Positions 6,511 to 9,392 of a DNA stretch of 9,392 nt are shown one piece after another; within the stretch, counting starts at the first letter, position 1, and every line of letters starts with the position of its first letter. The stretch is taken from NCBI GenBank assembly GCA_029266935.1, contig JAQSVY010000031.1:1-9392 (forward strand), written 5' to 3'. The DNA comes from Burkholderiales bacterium. GTDB taxonomy: Bacteria > Pseudomonadota > Gammaproteobacteria > Burkholderiales > SG8-39. The notes under the pieces were generated by a model. The model did not search any database. It saw only the letters and a list, made by a program, of their open reading frames with translations, and had not been told where the DNA came from. A program made the position numbers and the translations under genes.

Positions 6511-7003
6511 GCCTGGGCTCCAGCGCGAGGGCGAGATGGCCGTCGTCGGCGCGCGTGAGGCGCAGTCGCATGCCCTGCGGCACCTCGAGGCGCGCGCCGC
6601 AGTGCTGCGCGCAGATCGGCAGCTCGCGGCCGCCGCGGTCGGCGAGCACCACGAGCGAGACGCTGGCCGGGCGGCCGTAGTCGAAGAGCTCGTTCATCGC
6701 CGCGCGCACCGTGCGCCCGGTATAGAGCACGTCATCGACCAGCAGCAGGTCGCGGCCGTTGACGTCGAAGGGTATCTTGGTGCGCTTCGGGTCGTGGTGC
6801 AGGCCCTGCGCGTGGTAGTCGTCGCGGTAGAACGCGATGTCCATCAGCCCCAGAGCGCTTTCGATGTCCAGCATCTTGTGCAGGCGCTCGGCGAGCCATG
6901 CGCCGCCGGTGTAGAGCCCGATCATGGCGCTCTTCGGCCCGATGCGCGGCCGCAGCTCCGCAGCGAGCTGCTCGCAGAGCTTCTCGGCGTCAGGCAGCTT
7001 CAT
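6500..7003 (-). CDS. pyrR: PyrR bifunctional regulator / uracil phosphoribosyltransferase
   Basis: Type I phosphoribosyltransferase-fold protein of 167 residues. In Gram-positive bacteria PyrR binds pyr mRNA to control attenuation and has uracil phosphoribosyltransferase activity; in proteobacteria its regulatory mode is much less clear. The PRPP-binding signature [13 protein letters not shown] is at 86-98. Typical PyrR blocks IPFDVNGRD (77-85), [12 protein letters not shown] (101-112) and [11 protein letters not shown] (120-130) are also present. The ATG at 7003 overlaps ruvX by 14 bases, with GGAG about 10 bases upstream, and the gene end overlaps pyrB by 11 bases. Because both borders overlap, there is no room here for a pyr-mRNA attenuator between pyrR and pyrB. 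Confidence 0.95.
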   Translation of the reverse strand: MKLPDAEKLCEQLAAELRPRIGPKSAMIGLYTGGAWLAERLHKMLDIESALGLMDIAFYRDDYHAQGLHHDPKRTKIPFDVNGRDLLLVDDVLYTGRTVRAAMNELFDYGRPASVSLVVLADRGGRELPICAQHCGARLEVPQGMRLRLTRADDGHLALALEPRRAA

Positions 7004-7382
7004 GGAAGTACTGCTCCAGGAGAAGCTGCGCGGCGACCGAGTCCACCGGCTTCCTCTTCGCGCCGCGCAGCCGGCTTTCGGCCTCCACCGAGGTGTAGCG
7101 CTCGTCGACGCGCGCCACCGGCAGCTTGAACCGGCGCTCCAGGCGCCGTGCGAAATCTTCCGCGCGCCGCGTCATGTCGTGCGACTCGCCCTGCGCCGAC
7201 GTCGGTCGCCCCACCACGAGCGCGGCCGGCGTCCATTCTTCAATCAGAGCAGGAATCTGATCAAAGCGCTGAATCGCGCGCAGCGGATGCGCCGTGCCGA
7301 GCTCCCGCTCGCCGACTGCCACGCCAATACGCTTTAAACCGAAGTCGAACGCGAGGATCGTGCGCGCGGCCCGATCAGGCAT
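6990..7382 (-). CDS. ruvX: Putative pre-16S rRNA nuclease / Holliday junction resolvase homologue YqgF
   Basis: Small RNase H-fold nuclease of 130 residues. In E. coli the protein (YqgF/RuvX) is implicated in maturation of the 16S rRNA 5' end; the older name Holliday junction resolvase came from fold similarity. Visible motifs are [16 protein letters not shown] (9-24) with the acidic residue D13, ALVVGRP (54-60), [11 protein letters not shown] (92-102) with D93 and E94, and [12 protein letters not shown] (114-125) with D114, which together form the expected acidic catalytic set. The ATG at 7382 overlaps the yqgE stop by 8 bases and the end overlaps pyrR by 14 bases, so it is embedded in the same transcript. 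The yqgE-ruvX pair is widely conserved in proteobacteria. Confidence 0.95.
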   Translation of the reverse strand: MPDRAARTILAFDFGLKRIGVAVGERELGTAHPLRAIQRFDQIPALIEEWTPAALVVGRPTSAQGESHDMTRRAEDFARRLERRFKLPVARVDERYTSVEAESRLRGAKRKPVDSVAAQLLLEQYFHEAA

Positions 7383-7950
7383 GTCCCGCTTCGTCCTGCA
7401 GCCGCGCGAAGTCGACGCCGAGGAGCTCCATCGCCGCCGGCAGCCGCTCTTCCGCCGGCGTCTCGAAGATGATGCCGTCGGCCGCCTTCACTGTGAGCCA
7501 GGCGTTCTGGGAAAGCTCGTGCTCGAGCTGCCCGGGCGACCAGCCGGCGTAGCCCAGCGTCACCAGCATGCGCCGCGGCCCCTCGCCGCGCCCGACCGCC
7601 TCGAGGATGTCCTTGGAGGTGGTGAGGCCGATCGCGTCGCCCACGCGCAGCGTCGATTGCCAGTTGCCCGCGGGCGCGTGCAGCACGAAGCCGCGGTCGG
7701 TCTGCACCGGGCCGCCGAAGTAGATCGGCGCGTCGGCGAGGTCGGCGTCGCGCAGCGTGAGCGAGAGGCGCTCGAACAGCGCCTGCAAGGTCATGTCGAT
7801 GGGGCGATTCACGACCAGGCCGAGCGCGCCCTGGTCGTTGTGCTCGCAGATGTAAGTGAGCGTCCTCGCGAAGTGCGGATCGGCCATGTTGGGCATGGCG
7901 ATCAAGAAATGATGCGTCAGATTGGTCGACGATGAAATGCGCGAGGACAT
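7375..7950 (-). CDS. algH: YqgE/AlgH family protein (UPF0301)
   Basis: Protein of 191 residues, the usual family length. Blocks include [20 protein letters not shown] (13-32), [10 protein letters not shown] (41-50), [17 protein letters not shown] (75-91) and [15 protein letters not shown] (132-146). AlgH was first linked to alginate regulation in Pseudomonas, but the molecular function of this family is unsettled; no enzymatic motif is evident. The ATG at 7950 is supported by GGGTGG 4 bases upstream on the minus strand and by the family start pattern (a few residues before the HFLIAMP block). It lies 57 bases after rubA and overlaps ruvX by 8 bases at its end, making it the first gene of the tightly overlapping run. 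Confidence 0.95.
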   Translation of the reverse strand: MSSRISSSTNLTHHFLIAMPNMADPHFARTLTYICEHNDQGALGLVVNRPIDMTLQALFERLSLTLRDADLADAPIYFGGPVQTDRGFVLHAPAGNWQSTLRVGDAIGLTTSKDILEAVGRGEGPRRMLVTLGYAGWSPGQLEHELSQNAWLTVKAADGIIFETPAEERLPAAMELLGVDFARLQDEAGHA

Positions 7951-8007
7951 GCGGCCACCCTGAATTTTACTGCATGAGCGGGTTAGAGCGCCGCCAACCG
8001 CGAAAGT

Positions 8008-8196
8008 TTAGATCTCCACCATCTCGAAGTCTTCCTTGCGGGCGCCGCATTCCGGGCAGGTCCAGTTCATCGGCACGTCTTCCCAGCGCGTTCCGGGCGC
8101 GATGCCCTCGTCGGGCAGCCCGGCGGCTTCGTCATAGACGAAGCCACAAATGAGGCACATCCAGGTCTTGTACTGAACTTGGTTCTCGGTCGTCAT
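8008..8196 (-). CDS. rubA: Rubredoxin
   Basis: Small cytoplasmic electron carrier with one Fe(S-Cys)4 site, 62 residues long. The two knuckles are CLICG (C14, C17) and CPECG (C47, C50), with YDEAAG and [18 protein letters not shown] between and around them. A leader of about ten residues ([10 protein letters not shown]) precedes the core, common in proteobacterial versions. Such rubredoxins serve various oxidoreductases; the partner is not shown here, since no rubredoxin reductase or alkane hydroxylase is present. The ATG at 8196 faces thiD across a 37-base gap, and its own Shine-Dalgarno sequence is weak. Downstream, 57 bases separate it from algH, so it may be the first gene of the long minus-strand run or a separate transcript. 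Confidence 0.96.
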   Translation of the reverse strand: MTTENQVQYKTWMCLICGFVYDEAAGLPDEGIAPGTRWEDVPMNWTCPECGARKEDFEMVEI

Positions 8197-8233
8197 CTGG
8201 CGCGGGAAGTAGAATGGCCACGGAGTTTAACCT
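8197..8233. promoter_or_regulatory. Divergent rubA/thiD intergenic region
   Basis: Only 37 bases separate the two divergent starts, so each promoter must partly lie in this gap or inside the opposite coding sequence. On the plus strand TAGAAT (8210-8215) is a near-consensus -10 hexamer, but no good -35 sits at 16-18 bases. A GGAG at 8222-8225 lies 8 bases before the thiD ATG and is a convincing ribosome binding site. No THI-box riboswitch fits in this space. The rubA promoter cannot be placed. Confidence 0.4.
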
Positions 8234-8992
8234 ATGTCGTCCGCGCCTCCGCTCGTGCTCACCTTCGCAGCCTCCGATCCCACCGGCGGTGCTGGTCTGC
8301 AGGCCGACGTGCTGACCATCGCTGCGCTCGGCTGCCATCCGCTCTCGGTGCTCACCGCGTTCACCGTGCAGGACACGCGCGGCGTGTGGCGCCTGCGCGA
8401 GATCGACGCGGCCTCGGTCGCCGAGCAGGCGCGCCGCCTGCTCGACGACATCGCCGTCGACGCGTTCAAGTTGGGCGTGCTCGGCTCGGCCGAGAACGTG
8501 CGCGCCATCGCCGAGATCATTTCGGGCCACCCGCAGGTGCCGCTGGTGCTCGACCCGGTGCTCGCTTCCGGGCGCGGCGACGAGCTCGCGGACGCCGCGG
8601 CGATCGACGCCCTGCTCGAGGCGATCGTGCCGCAATCAACCGTGGTCACGCCCAATAGTCTCGAGGCGCGCCGTCTCGGCGGCCCGCAGCGACTGCTCGA
8701 GCGCGGCTGCGACTTCGTGCTCGTCACCGGCACGCACGAGGCGGGCGCGCAGGTCGTGAATACCTTGTACGACGCGCGCGGCGTGGTGCGCGAAGACCAC
8801 TGGCAGCGACTGCCGGGCGGGTACCACGGCTCCGGCTGCACGCTCGCATCGGCCGTCGCGGCTTCGCTTGCCAGCGGGCACGCGCCGGCCGACGCGGTGC
8901 GCGAGGCGCAGGCCTACACTTGGCAGACCCTCGCCGCGGCCTTCCGTCCCGGCCACGGCCAAGCCATCCCGCAGCGGTTCCTTCGCCATTGA
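8234..8992 (+). CDS. thiD: Hydroxymethylpyrimidine / phosphomethylpyrimidine kinase ThiD
   Basis: Ribokinase-fold enzyme that phosphorylates HMP and then HMP-phosphate to give HMP-PP for thiamine synthesis. It has 252 residues, slightly shorter than E. coli ThiD (about 266). The N-terminal pyrimidine-site block FAASDPTGGAGLQAD is at 11-25, LDPVLASGRGDEL at 106-118, TPNSLEARRL at 139-148, VLVTGTH at 162-168, and the anion-hole and catalytic motif GYHGSGCTLASAVAA at 196-210 with C202. The segment after TPNSLEARRL is compact, with VTGTH in place of the more common VKGGH; I believe this is a betaproteobacterial variant. The start is fixed by GGAG 8 bases upstream. It overlaps thiE by 4 bases. Confidence 0.95.
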   Translation: MSSAPPLVLTFAASDPTGGAGLQADVLTIAALGCHPLSVLTAFTVQDTRGVWRLREIDAASVAEQARRLLDDIAVDAFKLGVLGSAENVRAIAEIISGHPQVPLVLDPVLASGRGDELADAAAIDALLEAIVPQSTVVTPNSLEARRLGGPQRLLERGCDFVLVTGTHEAGAQVVNTLYDARGVVREDHWQRLPGGYHGSGCTLASAVAASLASGHAPADAVREAQAYTWQTLAAAFRPGHGQAIPQRFLRH

Positions 8993-9392
8993 AGCTGCGC
9001 GGCCTCTACGCCATCACGCCGGACCTGGCGGACACCGGGTTGCTCTCCCGCAAGGTCGAGCAAGCGCTCGCCGGCGGCGCCGTGGCGCTGCAGTACCGCA
9101 ACAAGCTGCTCGCGAGAGACAAGCGCCTCGCGCAGGCACATCGCCTTGCCGCGCTCGCGCACGGCTACGGCGTTCCCTTCATCGTCAACGACGACATCGA
9201 GATCGCGCTCGCGGTGGGCGCGAACGGGGCGCACCTCGGCAAAGACGACGCCAATCTGCGCGCGGCGCGCGAGCGTCTCGCCGGCAAGATCCTCGGCGCC
9301 TCCTGCTATGACCGCATCGAGCTCGCGCGCGCCGCTGTCGCCGGCGGCGCCGACTATGTTGCCTTCGGCAGCGTCTTTCCTTCGCCGACCAA
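8989..9392 (+). CDS. thiE: Thiamine-phosphate synthase ThiE (3' end outside window)
   Basis: TIM-barrel enzyme that joins HMP-PP with thiazole phosphate to make thiamine monophosphate. 134 codons are visible, about two thirds of the usual 205-215 residues. Diagnostic blocks are LRGLYAITPDL (3-13), ALQYRNK (33-39) for the pyrophosphate site, FIVNDDIEIAL (64-74), GAHLGKDD (80-87), ILGASCYD (101-108) and DYVAFGSVFPSPT (122-134). The start is a TTG at 8989, inferred from the TTGA overlap with the thiD stop and the family N terminus; no ATG or GTG is available at this place and no strong Shine-Dalgarno sequence is seen, so translation probably depends on coupling to thiD. Confidence 0.95.
   Translation, partial: MKLRGLYAITPDLADTGLLSRKVEQALAGGAVALQYRNKLLARDKRLAQAHRLAALAHGYGVPFIVNDDIEIALAVGANGAHLGKDDANLRAARERLAGKILGASCYDRIELARAAVAGGADYVAFGSVFPSPT

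Noticed and set aside
6170..7129. Plus-strand open frame of 319 codons opposite pyrB, pyrR and ruvX
   Set aside because: Shadow of three confidently identified minus-strand genes; low-complexity translation without motifs.
7964..7969. TAAAAT on the minus strand as a promoter for algH
   Set aside because: A start about 7 bases downstream would leave a leader of only about 6 bases and cut into the GGGTGG ribosome binding site, and no -35 fits at normal spacing.
7975..8001. Imperfect inverted repeat GCGGGTT / AACCGC between rubA and algH as a terminator
   Set aside because: The stem is short with a bulge, and no T-run follows on the minus strand, so it does not look like an intrinsic terminator.
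1..9392. CRISPR array, tRNA, prophage, transposon or defence system
   Set aside because: No regularly spaced repeats, tRNA-like cloverleaf, transposase or defence-type domain is visible; every long stretch is accounted for by housekeeping genes.

Overview
The window is a gene-dense, high-GC bacterial chromosome segment with almost no non-coding DNA. Gene content and order point to a betaproteobacterium (Burkholderiales, Nitrosomonadales or Rhodocyclales; I cannot narrow it further). The clues are the pyrR-pyrB-pyrC' set beside ruvX and yqgE/algH, the rlpA-dacC-dat-DUF493-lipB-lipA series, and rubredoxin divergent from thiD. There are no tRNA or rRNA genes, insertion sequences, CRISPR arrays, prophage genes or long repeats, and no gene-free stretch over 300 bases.

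Layout. Twelve genes run on the minus strand from about 8196 down to the left edge. In transcription order they are rubA (rubredoxin), yqgE/algH, ruvX/yqgF, pyrR, pyrB, pyrC' (a dihydroorotase-like protein), rlpA, dacC-type D,D-carboxypeptidase, dat (D-amino acid transaminase), DUF493 (ybeD-like), lipB and lipA (3' end beyond the window). Most neighbours overlap by 1-14 bases or lie 2 bases apart. The exceptions are 57 bases between rubA and algH and 37 bases between rlpA and dacC. On the plus strand, thiD and a partial thiE leave from a 37-base divergent gap next to rubA and overlap by 4 bases.

How the genes work together. PyrB makes carbamoyl-aspartate in pyrimidine synthesis, PyrC' probably acts as its structural partner, and PyrR senses or salvages pyrimidines. 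RlpA, the carboxypeptidase and D-amino acid transaminase act on septal peptidoglycan and on the D-alanine released from it. LipB and LipA attach octanoate and convert it to lipoate on 2-oxoacid dehydrogenases and the glycine cleavage system; the DUF493 protein sits with them but its function is unknown. ThiD and ThiE act in thiamine synthesis.

I found no convincing new system. The best points for a second look are the loss of nearly all metal ligands in PyrC', the 4-base junction joining the pyrimidine block to the cell-wall/lipoate block, and a perfect -10 hexamer over the rlpA stop codon ahead of a dacC start with no Shine-Dalgarno sequence.
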